DNA of 64,000 bases from Cytobacillus oceanisediminis 2691 (GTDB lineage Bacteria > Bacillota > Bacilli > Bacillales > Cytobacillaceae), in NCBI RefSeq assembly GCF_000294775.2, contig NZ_CP015506.1:1587501-1651500 (forward strand). The letters are read 5' to 3'. Within the stretch, counting starts at the first letter, position 1. Every line of letters begins with the position of its first letter. This document shows positions 45,941-55,154 of the stretch, one piece after another. A program made the position numbers and the translations under genes. The notes under the pieces were generated by a model, which saw only the letters and a list, made by a program, of their open reading frames with translations, did no database searches and was not told the origin of the DNA.

Positions 45941-47371
45941 ATGGCTATGAAAATAGGAACAAACGACTTTAAGGATCGTGTAGATTCCGGAATAAGCAAT
46001 TCCTTTATGAGAGGGGCAGTTTCAGGTGCACAGGAAAGGCTTCAGACAAGAAGGCTAGACGCTGCAGCAGAACTTGGAAATTGGGAAGAATGGCGGTCGC
46101 TTTCAGAAGAAATTCGCCAGCATGTACTGGAAAATCTTGATTTTTACTTATACCAGCTCAGCGAAAATGTAGCTAAAAGGGGAGGGCACGTTTATTTTGC
46201 TGAAACTGCTGAAGAAGCCTCTGCCTATATACGGGAAGTAATTGAAAAGAAGAATGCAAGAAAAGTAGTTAAATCAAAATCGATGGTAACCGAAGAGATT
46301 CATTTAAATGCCTCACTGGAAGAGGCCGGATGCCAGGTCATTGAAACTGATTTGGGGGAATACATCCTTCAGGTAGACGACCATGATCCCCCTTCACATA
46401 TAGTGGCGCCTGCCCTTCATAAGAATAAAGAGCAGATTCGGGATGTTTTTGCAGAAAAATTGAACTATCAGAACACAGAAAAGCCGGAAGAACTTGCGTG
46501 GCATGCGAGAGAAATGCTGCGCCACGAATACTTAACCGCCGATGTTGGCATTACGGGCTGCAATTTCGCTGTTGCTGAAACCGGTTCAATCACATTAGTG
46601 ACTAATGAAGGCAATGCAGATCTTGTCACTGCCTTGCCTAAGACGCAAATTACGGTAATGGGCATGGAAAGGCTGGTCCCGACTTACGAGGAAATGGAAG
46701 TGCTTGTAAGCATGCTGACAAGGAGCGCTGTTGGACAAAAGCTTACGAGCTATATTACTGTTCTGACAGGTCCAAAAGAAGAACTCGATGTCGATGGTCC
46801 TGAAGAATTCCACCTGGTTATAGTGGACAATGGCCGCTCTTCGATTTTAGGAGGAGAGTTTCACTCCATTCTCCAATGTATCCGCTGTGCTGCTTGTGTA
46901 AATGTTTGTCCCGTATATAGGCATGTTGGCGGTCATTCCTACGGATCCATCTATTCAGGCCCGATTGGAGCGGTCCTGTCACCCCTTTTAGGCGGCTATG
47001 ATGATTATAAGGAATTGCCTTATGCATCAACACTTTGCGGAGCCTGCACGGAAGCCTGTCCAGTCAAAATCCCTCTTCATGAACTTCTTCATAAACACCG
47101 GCAGGTAATTGTCGAAAAAGAAGGAAGAGCTCCCATATCGGAAAAGATGACCATGAAGGCTTTTGGACTGGGAGCAGCTTCACCGTCCCTTTACAAACTG
47201 GGGTCAAAGCTGGCACCGGCAGCCATGAATCCATTTACCGCAGGCGACAAAATTACAAAGGGACCAGGCCCATTAAAGGCCTGGACAGAAATCAGGGATT
47301 TTCCAGCTCCTAATAAAGAAAGATTTCGCGATTGGTTCAAAAATCGGCCGAAAGGAGGCGGACAGCAGTGA
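45941..47371 (+). CDS. lutB: Lactate utilization iron-sulfur protein LutB
   Basis: The 476-residue protein has an LUD domain (about 65-295, with [21 protein letters not shown]) and a ferredoxin-like domain with two 4Fe-4S motifs ([27 protein letters not shown]). It forms the electron-carrying part of the L-lactate oxidase LutABC. Its stop overlaps the lutC start (GTGA). Confidence 0.93.
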   Translation: MAMKIGTNDFKDRVDSGISNSFMRGAVSGAQERLQTRRLDAAAELGNWEEWRSLSEEIRQHVLENLDFYLYQLSENVAKRGGHVYFAETAEEASAYIREVIEKKNARKVVKSKSMVTEEIHLNASLEEAGCQVIETDLGEYILQVDDHDPPSHIVAPALHKNKEQIRDVFAEKLNYQNTEKPEELAWHAREMLRHEYLTADVGITGCNFAVAETGSITLVTNEGNADLVTALPKTQITVMGMERLVPTYEEMEVLVSMLTRSAVGQKLTSYITVLTGPKEELDVDGPEEFHLVIVDNGRSSILGGEFHSILQCIRCAACVNVCPVYRHVGGHSYGSIYSGPIGAVLSPLLGGYDDYKELPYASTLCGACTEACPVKIPLHELLHKHRQVIVEKEGRAPISEKMTMKAFGLGAASPSLYKLGSKLAPAAMNPFTAGDKITKGPGPLKAWTEIRDFPAPNKERFRDWFKNRPKGGGQQ

Positions 47372-48087
47372 ATGGAACAATTCAGAATCGAGATGCTTTT
47401 TTAAGTAAAATTGCAGGCAGATTAGGCAGAGAAAAAAGAGTTACTGGAGTGGAAAGACCAAAATGGAGCTTTAACCCGCAGGATGCAGTCTTGAAAGAAG
47501 CAGATGCTGATGAGCTTCTTGAAGCATTAAAGACACAGTGTACGAAAATCCACACTGATCTTGTTGTAACCAATGCTGACAATTTGACTGAAACGCTCAA
47601 AGAAATTGTAGCCCAATATGGCGGGGGGCCAGTTGTGACCTGGAAGGATGACCGCTATAGACAGTTTGGGCTTACACCGCTATTTAAGGAAATTTGGCCA
47701 AAAGAGAAAGTAGAGGTATATGAGTGGGATTTTTCTGAAGAAAGAAGAAATATTGACTACGCAGAACATGCTAACATCGGAATTACGGTCAGTGAGATAA
47801 CTCTGGCTGAATCCGGCACAGCAGTCTTGTTCAGCAGCAAAGATCACGGGCGGACAGTCAGCTTTCTCCCTGCTGCTTCTATCATCCTTATTCCGAAGAG
47901 CACCCTGGTCCCGCGTATGACACAGGCTGCAAGGATCATTAGGGAAAGGGTAAACTCAGGGCAGCTGGCACCTTCCTGCATTAACTTCATTACTGGACCA
48001 AGCAACTCCGCTGATATTGAGATGAACCTCGTTGTTGGTGTACATGGGCCTGTAAAGGCTGCGTATATTGTTATTGAAGATTTATAA
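47368..48087 (+). CDS. lutC: Lactate utilization protein LutC
   Basis: The 239-residue LUD-domain protein includes [24 protein letters not shown] and [22 protein letters not shown], as in B. subtilis LutC. GTG at 47368 overlaps the lutB stop and follows AAAGGAGGCGG. It is the last gene of the operon and lies 75 bases before the island's left repeat. Confidence 0.93.
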   Translation: MNGTIQNRDAFLSKIAGRLGREKRVTGVERPKWSFNPQDAVLKEADADELLEALKTQCTKIHTDLVVTNADNLTETLKEIVAQYGGGPVVTWKDDRYRQFGLTPLFKEIWPKEKVEVYEWDFSEERRNIDYAEHANIGITVSEITLAESGTAVLFSSKDHGRTVSFLPAASIILIPKSTLVPRMTQAARIIRERVNSGQLAPSCINFITGPSNSADIEMNLVVGVHGPVKAAYIVIEDL

Positions 48088-48124
48088 TGCCTTTGACACC
48101 TGGCATTCTGGTTTGTTAGTACGA

Positions 48125-48157
48125 GAAAAAAACGCCAACTTTTGTTGGCGTTTTTTT
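48125..48157 (+). terminator. Terminator of lutABC
   Basis: AAAAAAACGCCAAC pairs with GTTGGCGTTTTTTT around a four-base loop. The island's left repeat begins six bases later. Confidence 0.88.
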
Positions 48158-48162
48158 CTGAA

Positions 48163-48179
48163 AGCGTCCCAGGCGAGAT
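48163..48179. repeat. Left attachment-like repeat (attL)
   Basis: The 17 bases are identical to 59724-59740, which covers the tRNA-Arg 3' end plus two further bases. The identity stops abruptly on both sides. Confidence 0.85.
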
Positions 48180-48255
48180 CAGCTTCTATAAGAGGAAGAA
48201 GGTTTAGAATATCAGTAGCTAGTTTATTTGAAATGTTCACATTTTCTATGATGGA

Positions 48256-48841
48256 ATGACATTTAAAAACATAAACAGAGGGGAATTTGTTTTCAAAGAT
48301 AAAGTTTGGATTGGAGCCGACAGTGATTTATTGCAGCTTTATGGGAGAACGAATTGTTATATTGAGTTCTTTAAAACCGGTACTACAAGAAGTGCATATT
48401 TCGGATTTGGTAGCGCCAGCAGCGAAGGTCTCACTGTAAGAAATGAAAGGCCAGGCGGTGAACTAACCCTTGTAGCCGGATCTTGTGGGAATGTTAATAT
48501 TCTGAGGAATGATTTGAAAGTACGTTCAACCACTTATACTTCTGATGAAGAACTAAAAAGTGAAATTGAATTGTATACCAAATCTGCACTAAAAGAAATC
48601 CTTGCAACTCCTGTGAAACAGTATTACTTAGAAGGTGATATTCCGGGAGTAGATAAAAAAGGCTTGGTCTTACCTATCAGGAAGCGCCTGTTGATATTGT
48701 AACACCACAAAAGGCGCTTGTGGGTATGCAATAGACGTTATGGAATGGAAAGCCATTCAGGAATTATCCCCAAAATTAGATGTGGCGCTTACAGAATTAG
48801 AAAATCTAAAAGCCCAAATAGGAGGAGAAATTACATTATGA
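48256..48841 (+). pseudogene. Phage tail-fibre C-terminal remnant with S74-type chaperone domain, frameshifted
   Basis: The open frame 48256-48702 ends early. Its last part (TTYTSDEELKSEIELYTKSALKEIL) resembles the intramolecular chaperone (peptidase S74) domain that ends many phage tail proteins. Reading on in other frames recovers the normal tail end: LGLTYQEAPVDIVTPQ near 48660-48713, then GYAIDVMEWKAIQELSPKLDVALTELENLKAQIGG to the TGA at 48839. Two frameshifts are needed. The N-terminal body of the tail protein is absent, so the gene is broken and non-functional. Confidence 0.75.
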
Positions 48842-49038
48842 GCGGAGATAATCAAAAAATTTCTATAGACCCTTATCTTCAAAATGAACTTGGAAAACTA
48901 AAACACGAAAATATTATCTTGAAGGCACAATTTAATGTGGTTTCTCAAAACAAAGAATTGCAGCAGAAAATCCAGGAACTTGAAAATAATCTAATTGAAT
49001 CAAAGGAAGCAAATGGTACAAAAGAACCTAAGATTTAA
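48838..49038 (+). CDS. Small phage coiled-coil protein
   Basis: The 66-residue protein starts MSGDNQKISIDPYLQNELGKLKHENIILKAQF and is a likely coiled coil to residue 55. Its ATG overlaps the stop of the tail-fibre remnant and follows AGGAGGAG. Such small ORFs commonly lie between tail-fibre and lysis genes in Bacillus phages. No function can be assigned. Confidence 0.65.
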   Translation: MSGDNQKISIDPYLQNELGKLKHENIILKAQFNVVSQNKELQQKIQELENNLIESKEANGTKEPKI

Positions 49039-49074
49039 GGGTTCTTTTTATTACCTTCAAAGGAGGTATTGTAA

Positions 49075-49328
49075 GTGACAAATGAGGCGGAAACAATGGA
49101 TTTATGGAAGACATCTGTAAAGAAAGACATTGAAGAAATGAAAGGTGATATTCGCCGGCTACAGGATAAAACACTCTTACAAGACCAAATAATCCAGAAC
49201 ATCCAAGGTGACCTAAAGGAAATTAAAGAAGATACTAAAGAACAATTACAAATGCCATTATTATGTCCGTTTTCACTGCTATAATTGGCGGCGGTATTGC
49301 AATTATCTTTACAGTGTTTAAAGGTTAG
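49075..49328 (+). pseudogene. XhlA-like hemolysin/lysis protein, frameshifted
   Basis: The open frame reads MTNEAETMDLWKTSVKKDIEEMKGDIRRLQDKTLLQDQIIQNIQGDLKEIKEDTK and then ends in 12 unrelated residues at 49284. In the next frame the expected ending appears, RTITNAIIMSVFTAIIGGGIAIIFTVFKG, to the TAG at 49328. Compared with the intact paralog at 49514 (ENTTWIKRTITAA...), about three codons around the TWIK part are disturbed. The membrane helix is therefore lost. Confidence 0.8.
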
Positions 49329-49513
49329 GGAAAGTAAATTACTTTGTAGAAGAACTATTAATGCAAAATGGAGATAGTTGCCGTTACTTGATGCAGAAGG
49401 TTTTCATTTACTACCTTATAGAGTGCTCAATGTGGAAAAGAATATAAATTTTAGCCACTTAAGTCCATATAGCTGGACAAGCACAAGATATCCTTATATG
49501 GAGGTTGGTTATC

Positions 49514-49789
49514 TTGAAGGAGACGGTTAATGAAAATATGTACGACAAAGAAATTGCAGAAATAAAAGGGGATCTTAGAGATATTGAGAATCGGGTGAAC
49601 AATCTTGAAAAAATTACAACTCGACAGGATCAACAAATTATTTCAATAAATGAAAAGCTAAATAAAATTGACGAAAATACAACATGGATAAAAAGAACAA
49701 TTACAGCAGCCATTATCACTGCAATCAGTACTGGAATCATTGGGGGAGCGATTGCAATTTTTTATAATGTTTTAAGAGGGGGACAATGA
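49514..49789 (+). CDS. XhlA-type phage lysis membrane protein
   Basis: The 91-residue protein has an N-terminal coiled coil (KEIAEIKGDLRDIENRVNNLEKITTRQDQQIISINEKLNKID), TTWIKRTIT, and one C-terminal transmembrane helix. XhlA works with holin and amidase in cell lysis. TTG at 49514 has GGAGGT eight bases upstream; an in-frame ATG at 49538 is a possible alternative. The stop overlaps the region of the holin start. It is the second copy of this family in the island. Confidence 0.8.
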   Translation: MKETVNENMYDKEIAEIKGDLRDIENRVNNLEKITTRQDQQIISINEKLNKIDENTTWIKRTITAAIITAISTGIIGGAIAIFYNVLRGGQ

Positions 49790-49791
49790 AC

Positions 49792-50058
49792 ATGATCAAC
49801 TGGAAGATTCGCTTTAAAAATCCTGTATTTCTAGCACAGTTATTTCTAGCTTTTTTTGCACCAATACTAGGATACTATGGTTTGACTGCACAGGACCTCA
49901 CTACTTGGGGTTCTGTTTTTAATTTGCTGGTCGGAGCTTATTCTAATCCATATGTTTTACTGCTGATAGTGGTGAGTGTGTGGAATGCTTTAAATGATCC
50001 TACAACAAAAGGAATAGAGGATAGTCAACAAGCAAAACGCTATCAATGGCCTAAATAA
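49792..50058 (+). CDS. Phage holin, phiLC3 family
   Basis: The 88-residue protein MINWKIRFKNPVFLAQLFLAFFAPILGYYGL... has two hydrophobic helices separated by a DLTTWGSVFNLL segment and a polar C terminus, the phiLC3-type holin pattern. It should open the membrane to the endolysin. ATG at 49792 has better spacing from AGAGGGGG than the in-frame ATG six bases before. Confidence 0.88.
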   Translation: MINWKIRFKNPVFLAQLFLAFFAPILGYYGLTAQDLTTWGSVFNLLVGAYSNPYVLLLIVVSVWNALNDPTTKGIEDSQQAKRYQWPK

Positions 50059-50179
50059 GCTGCCCTTTTGGGTGGCTTTTCTTATTCCTTAAAGGGGGTG
50101 AGGGTCATGTGAGTTAAGGACAGCAGTACAAGCAGTTAATAGATTTGTGAATAAAAATATTATTAGAGGTGATTTAAAT

Positions 50180-50869
50180 ATGGTAAAACTTTTTATTGAT
50201 CCAGGTCACGGCGGCACTGATCCAGGTGCAGTAGGAAATGGTCTTCAGGAAAAGAATTTAACACTTCAAATCGCTACACGTATAAAAGATATTCTAACCC
50301 TTGAATATGATAATATTTCCATCCGTATGAGCCGAACTGGAGATCAAACAGTATCTTTATCTGAGCGTACAAATGCTGCCAATGCATGGGGAGCTGATTA
50401 CTTCTTGTCAGTTCATATTAATGCAGGCGGGGGAACAGGATATGAAGACTATGTTTATCCAGGAGTTGGAGCACCTACGTCCACCTACCAAAACAATATT
50501 CATGCTGAAGTAATTAAGTTGGTAGATTATTATGATCGCGGTAAAAAGCAGGCAAACTTCCATGTACTTCGTGAAACATTGATGCCTGCTTTGTTAACTG
50601 AAAATGGATTTATTGACAATGCCAATGATGCAACAAAGTTAAAATCAAGCACATTTATTGAAAATTTAGCCCGTGGACATGTTAATGGAATTGTGAAGAG
50701 CTTTAATCTTCCCAAGAAGAGTTCAGCGGTCTACCACACTGTTGTATCTGGAGATACTGTATATTCTTTAAGCAGAACCTATGGGAGCACAATCCAGCAG
50801 GTCCGGGATTGGAACAATCTTGATGCAGACTATACTATCTATGTTGGTCAGCGCTTACGTGTCAAATAA
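50180..50869 (+). CDS. Phage endolysin: N-acetylmuramoyl-L-alanine amidase with LysM
   Basis: The 229-residue protein has an Amidase_3 domain (about 1-175) with zinc/catalytic residues in FIDPGHGG, NGLQEKNLTL, SVHINAGG and LLTENGFIDN, then a LysM wall-binding repeat (about 185-229, YHTVVSGDTVYSLSRTYGST). It cleaves the amide bond between muramic acid and the stem peptide. There is no signal peptide, so export depends on the holin. The start at 50180 follows AGAGGTGAT. It appears intact. Confidence 0.92.
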   Translation: MVKLFIDPGHGGTDPGAVGNGLQEKNLTLQIATRIKDILTLEYDNISIRMSRTGDQTVSLSERTNAANAWGADYFLSVHINAGGGTGYEDYVYPGVGAPTSTYQNNIHAEVIKLVDYYDRGKKQANFHVLRETLMPALLTENGFIDNANDATKLKSSTFIENLARGHVNGIVKSFNLPKKSSAVYHTVVSGDTVYSLSRTYGSTIQQVRDWNNLDADYTIYVGQRLRVK

Positions 50870-51104
50870 TAAATAAACCCTTTTTCGATCGAGAGTGGTT
50901 ATGGAAAATCAAGCCCATCATGGTTTAGCAATTGATGGATTAGTAGGCAGGAATATTTCGTGCAAAATAATCTAAAGGTCAGCCCAGGATGAACAATCCG
51001 GGGCATTATTTTTTTCATAAACAAAAAGTTCCACTTTGGAACAATCAAATTATTCAAGAACCCTTTGTGTTATTTTTAGCGTATTAGTTGTTTATAAAGG
51101 AGGA

Positions 51105-51309
51105 ATGAAAGATTTTATATCTTTTATATATAGTTACTTGCCTGGCAGTTACAGTTTTCTTCAGCGTTCTGGTTTGGTATTTAATCTATATAGGTGCAGC
51201 TGGCGTCGCGGTTGTGGCTTCAATTATATGGTTTGGGTTCATTGTTGGGTTCTTGACAGAAAGAGAAAACAGGGAAAACGATAGGTCGCTTTTTAGCAAT
51301 CAATATTAA
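51105..51309 (+). pseudogene. Small two-helix phage membrane protein with displaced start
   Basis: A frame from 51112 to the TAA at 51309 encodes about 65 residues, LYLLYIVTCLAVTVFFSVLVWYLIYIGAAGVAVVASIIWFGFIVGFL then a polar tail ERENREND. It has no usual start: the ATG at 51105 with its AGGAGG site is in another frame and one extra base separates it. An ATT at 51112 eight bases after AAAGGAGG could serve as a rare start, but a one-base insertion is as likely. Confidence 0.5.
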
Positions 51310-51334
51310 AAACCCTACTCACTCGAGAGGGGCT

Positions 51335-51540
51335 TTAGTATATTACATCTTTAATTTTCTCCCCGGGTACTCCATAATATCTCGCCAACTTTTCAAGGTC
51401 CTCCAGTGAGGGATTAATTTTGTTACATTCGTAGTAACTGAGTTTTTAATATAGATCCCAGTAGCTTCTGCTACTTCTTTTTGAGTCTTGTTCTTTTCGA
51501 ACCTTAACATTCTTAAATTGATACCTATACTTCCATACAT
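51335..51540 (-). pseudogene. Xre/Cro-CI-type helix-turn-helix repressor, frameshifted
   Basis: From ATG at 51540 the minus strand reads MYGSIGINLRMLRFEKNKTQKEVAEATGIYI, the first half of an Xre helix-turn-helix. One base shift later the normal continuation appears: LSYYECNKINPSLEDLEKLARYYGVPGEKIKDVIY and TAA at 51335. The frameshift falls in the recognition-helix region, so the repressor should be inactive. It could have been the phage-state regulator of the element. Confidence 0.78.
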
Positions 51541-51767
51541 GTTATCACCCAATAATTATTTCGGCAAGAATTACCTGACTTTAATCCAGCAGGCAATATA
51601 AAAAGCCCCATCCGAAGAAAGGGCTTATCTAGTCATAGCAACTTTACAGTTGCAAAACTCATTATAGAATATAAGTATTAAAACGGCAAAGCAGCCTTCA
51701 GGATTGATTTCCTTCACATTCTCAGTAATATCATTCTTAAATAGGGAAAAAAATTATCTATAAAATT

Positions 51768-51808
51768 AAAAGGCGTTTGGAAAATGAGGACATTTCCAAA
51801 TGCCTTTT
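51768..51808. terminator. Terminator between the Xre remnant and the cargo regulator
   Basis: AAAAGGCGTTTGGAAA pairs with TTTCCAAATGCCTTTT (one mismatch). With flanking A/T it can end the minus-strand regulator message. A second hairpin, AACCAGTT / AACTGGTT at 51820-51843 with a T run, is in the plus orientation. The rest of 51541-51852 holds only small hairpins. Confidence 0.7.
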
Positions 51809-51852
51809 GTCTACACTGTAAACCAGTTATATAAAACTGGTTTTTTCATTTC

Positions 51853-52503
51853 TCAGTCAATTGTTTTTTTTATTTCATCCAAATAACTGTATACGGTAAC
51901 TTTTGAAATACCAAGCTTTTCTGCCACTTTATCTACAGATCCTTTGATTAGAAATATCCCTTTCTCATCCATAAACTTGATTAATTTAATTTTTTCTTTT
52001 CTTTTTAACTCTTCGGTTCCGTAATTGGCAATAATGCGATCTATTAAATCGTCTGCAATTTCTACTACATTTTCCATAAGTTCCACATTTTCTTTTTCTT
52101 TTTCTTCCTCATCTTGTCCAATACCCATAAAATCATCTAGAAATTCCTTAAAATGAATCATGCTTTCCAAACTATAATTAACACAAAGTGCCCCAATAAC
52201 TTTTTCGTTCGAATCTCTAATTAAAGCTGTAGATGATTTTATTTCCTTTCCATCGTCGGTACGTATTTTATAATTTGCCAAATAATCGTTCTCAAATTTA
52301 CTAGATAGAAGCACTTGCTTCACTAGGTGATCGAAAGCCTGTCCAACTTTTCTTCCTGTTACATGATTATTAACAGCGTAAATCACTGAGTTTTGAGGAA
52401 CGGTTAAGTCATGAATGACGACCTCACAATACCGTCCAAAGGTCTTTGCGATTAAATTAGCGATTGGGATGTACTTTTTTAATTCTTTATTATTGATATT
52501 CAT
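51853..52503 (-). CDS. YheO/DauR-type transcriptional regulator
   Basis: The 216-residue protein has an N-terminal YheO-like PAS domain (about 8-115: ELKKYIPIANLIAKTFGRYCEVVIHDL, SALCVNY-like GALCVNYSLESM) and a C-terminal HTH_22 domain (about 155-216, GSVDKVAEKLGISKVTVYSYL). DauR, the D-arginine utilisation repressor, has this architecture. It is divergent from the cargo enzymes across an AT-rich 370-base region, so it probably controls them in response to a D- or unusual amino acid. The start at 52503 follows AGAAGGGA. It appears intact. Confidence 0.87.
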   Translation of the reverse strand: MNINNKELKKYIPIANLIAKTFGRYCEVVIHDLTVPQNSVIYAVNNHVTGRKVGQAFDHLVKQVLLSSKFENDYLANYKIRTDDGKEIKSSTALIRDSNEKVIGALCVNYSLESMIHFKEFLDDFMGIGQDEEEKEKENVELMENVVEIADDLIDRIIANYGTEELKRKEKIKLIKFMDEKGIFLIKGSVDKVAEKLGISKVTVYSYLDEIKKTID

Positions 52504-52569
52504 AAGATGGTCCCTTCTTTTTAAACGATATCTATTTATTTGAATCATTTCTAACATGAAATATATATT

Positions 52570-52695
52570 TTTTTATATAAAAATCTTTATTGTGTTGACT
52601 TTTGTATAACTTTTTATATAATTTTAATAAATAATAATGATTTAGTTCTATTTTATATAATTTTTTATGTGTTTTCAATTTAAAATATATAAAAG
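52570..52695 (+). promoter_or_regulatory. Promoter and repeated TTTTATATAA operators of the cargo operon
   Basis: TTGACT (52595-52600), 16 bases, TATAAT (52617-52622) gives a plus-strand promoter. Four related AT palindromes lie around it: TTTTTATATAAAAA (52570-52583), TTTTTATATAATTTT (52611-52625), TTTTATATAATTTTT (52651-52665) and TTAAAATATATAAAAG (52680-52695). Their spacing of about 30-40 bases suggests a multi-site regulator, but the region is so AT-rich that chance is possible. The remaining leader up to 52875 shows nothing else. Confidence 0.4.
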
Positions 52696-52875
52696 TTTCT
52701 TTTCTTGAATTGAATAGTTAATCTCCTTTGTAATTTTTACAATTAACTTAAACTAATTACTACTTTGGTCATCGGTTAGTTGATAAAAAAGTTTTTTAAA
52801 TCCTACCTACTCAATTGCAACCATGAAAATACTCACTCCACAAGCTTATCAAAAAAATAAAAAGGAGCCGATAAA

Positions 52876-53982
52876 ATGAAATATGTTGAGTTAGATACAC
52901 CAGCACTTTTAATTGATAGAGAAATAATGATGGATAATCTTCGCTTCATGCAAAATTACGCTAATGAACATAAAGTACATTTACGTCCACATACCAAAAC
53001 TCATAAAATGCCTAAGCTTGCTAGATTACAAGAAGAATTAGGCGCAGTTGGAATTACAGTAGCAAAAGTCGGTGAGGCTGAAATTATGGCTAAAAACGGC
53101 TTGAAAAACATCTTTATTGCCAATGAGATTGTTGGAAAATCAAAAATTCAACGAATTAGAAAATTAGCTGAGACCATCGATATCTCGTTTGGTATAGATA
53201 ATAGTTACCATGTAACTGAAATTGAAGAAGTATTCAAAGGAGCAGAGAAAAAAGCCCAGGTTCTAATTGAAATTGAAGTAGGAGAACAACGCTCAGGGAT
53301 TATGGAAGAAAGTGATTTCAGAACATTATTAGAAAACGTAAAGGCTTGTAAACATGTTGAACTTAGAGGGATTTTTTCACATGATGGGCATTCCTATAAA
53401 GCTGAAAACATTGATGAATGTAAAGAGCTTTATCTTGAAAGTGTAAACCGAACCTTGCACTTTGCAAGAATAGCAGAAGAGATGGGAGTTAAACCTGAAG
53501 TAATAAGTATTGGCTCGACTCCTCCTTTCATGCTCAATTTCGAGATACCGGACGGGGTTACTGAAATTAGGCCTGGTACCTATATTTTAATGGATTCCTC
53601 ACAGGCAAACGTTATTGGCACATATGAGCGATGTGCAGCATCGGTCCTTACAACAATCATCAGTAAACCTACTAATGAACGGGTGATTACAGATGTTGGG
53701 GCAAAAGGAATTACAGCCCAAACACGAAGCGAGGGACATACAACCACAAATGGTTTGGGGCGTATAAAGGAGTTTGAAGATGTCTATATTCACGGTGTTT
53801 TCGACGAACATGCGATCATTTACAATAGAGATTTCCGTAATCAAGTAAATATTGGAGATAAAGTACAAATTATCCCAAACCATATTTGTCCGGTTTGTAA
53901 TTTATATGAAAAAGCTTATTTGCTTTCCAAAGGCGAAGTTGTTGAAGAAATCCCTATCGACTGCCGGGCAAAACTGCAGTAA
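52876..53982 (+). CDS. DSD1-family PLP enzyme (D-threonine aldolase / D-serine or hydroxyaspartate dehydratase-like)
   Basis: The 368-residue protein has the alanine-racemase-type TIM barrel with the PLP lysine in RPHTKTHK (Lys41) and the C-terminal D-ser_dehydrat domain with DEHAII and the metal pair His336/Cys338 in PNHICPVCN. This family includes D-threonine aldolase, D-serine dehydratase, D-threo-3-hydroxyaspartate dehydratase and the beta-hydroxyaspartate aldolase BhcC. All need PLP and a divalent metal. It is the first gene of the cargo operon. The reaction (aldol cleavage/condensation or dehydration) cannot be decided from motifs. Confidence 0.88.
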   Translation: MKYVELDTPALLIDREIMMDNLRFMQNYANEHKVHLRPHTKTHKMPKLARLQEELGAVGITVAKVGEAEIMAKNGLKNIFIANEIVGKSKIQRIRKLAETIDISFGIDNSYHVTEIEEVFKGAEKKAQVLIEIEVGEQRSGIMEESDFRTLLENVKACKHVELRGIFSHDGHSYKAENIDECKELYLESVNRTLHFARIAEEMGVKPEVISIGSTPPFMLNFEIPDGVTEIRPGTYILMDSSQANVIGTYERCAASVLTTIISKPTNERVITDVGAKGITAQTRSEGHTTTNGLGRIKEFEDVYIHGVFDEHAIIYNRDFRNQVNIGDKVQIIPNHICPVCNLYEKAYLLSKGEVVEEIPIDCRAKLQ

Positions 53983-54083
53983 ATAATTTTGTATTCTCAG
54001 TTTCAATTATAAGATCTCTTATAGAGTTTGGACTGATTGAATCAGTTTATTCACAAATTTGATAATGGAAAGGATGAGTTACA

Positions 54084-55100
54084 ATGATCGATTTAAGTGC
54101 AATGGGAAACACTGAGTTTCTACTTCTTAGTAGGTCTGAAATTGCCTCCATGATTTCATCTAATGATTACTTAACGGCAATGGAGAGTGCTTTTAGAAAA
54201 CGGTCTGAAGGTCGAGCTCTAGTTCCAGGATTAATGCACGCGGATGTAGAAGACGGAGAATTTCATATTAAGAGTGGCGGACTTAAAATTGACAAGACGT
54301 ATTTTGCGCTGAAAGCAAATGGCGGATTTTTCGGAAATTGCACCAAATTCGGCTTACCAAACATTATCGGATTGATTATACTGTTTGATGGTTCGAATGG
54401 GAGACCCTTATCCATCATGGACTCAACGGAAATCACCTCAAAGCGTACTGCTGCAACAACAGCAGTGGCAGCAAAATATCTTGCCCGTTCAGACTCATCA
54501 ACAGTCACTATTTGTGGCAGTGGAAACCAAGCGAGAGTTCAGCTGAAGGCTCTTATGAATGTCATTTCTTCTATCTCTCAAGTATACGTATGGGGAACTA
54601 ACCAGAACAAGATAGAAAAATTTTCGAAAGAAATGTCAGAGGAGCTTAAAGTGAACATTGAGGCTACTGATAATTTAGCCGATGTTGCACCTAAAAGCGA
54701 TATTATTATTACTTGTACTTCTGCAAAAAAATTCTTTCTGCACGAAGAGTATGTTCGCCCTGGGACCTTCATTTCTGCAGTTGGTGCAGACAGCCCAGAT
54801 AAACAAGAACTTGACCCGCAACTTTTGGCAAGTGGAAAACTAGTTGTGGATATTCTAGAACAATGTGCACATGTAGGAGAGCTCCATCATGCTATGGATG
54901 CAAATCTAATGTCTACTGGGGATGTTTATGGAGAATTTGGGGATATTGTTACTGGTAAAATTGATGGACGAACAAATTCTGAGGAAATTATTATTTTTGA
55001 TACCACAGGTAGTGCGATTCAAGATACAGCTGCTGCAGTCGCTGTATATGAAAAAGCTATATCACTTGGCAGAGGAAAACTTTTAAATATTTACGAATAA
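54084..55100 (+). CDS. Ornithine cyclodeaminase / mu-crystallin family reductase
   Basis: The 338-residue protein has the substrate block FHIKSGGLKIDKTYFALKANGGF, the dinucleotide motif TVTICGSGNQARVQLKAL (about 140), and GADSPDKQELDPQLL. Family members include ornithine cyclodeaminase, ketimine and pyrroline-2-carboxylate reductases, L-arginine dehydrogenase DauB, and the iminosuccinate reductase BhcD. Beside a DSD1 enzyme and RidA, an imine-reducing role is more likely than ornithine cyclisation; that is inference. GAAAGGATG precedes the start at 54084. Confidence 0.87.
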   Translation: MIDLSAMGNTEFLLLSRSEIASMISSNDYLTAMESAFRKRSEGRALVPGLMHADVEDGEFHIKSGGLKIDKTYFALKANGGFFGNCTKFGLPNIIGLIILFDGSNGRPLSIMDSTEITSKRTAATTAVAAKYLARSDSSTVTICGSGNQARVQLKALMNVISSISQVYVWGTNQNKIEKFSKEMSEELKVNIEATDNLADVAPKSDIIITCTSAKKFFLHEEYVRPGTFISAVGADSPDKQELDPQLLASGKLVVDILEQCAHVGELHHAMDANLMSTGDVYGEFGDIVTGKIDGRTNSEEIIIFDTTGSAIQDTAAAVAVYEKAISLGRGKLLNIYE

Positions 55101-55154
55101 TATTTAATGGAAAATAAGAGCTTTAGTAGTTTCCAACATTAAAACTGTTTATAA

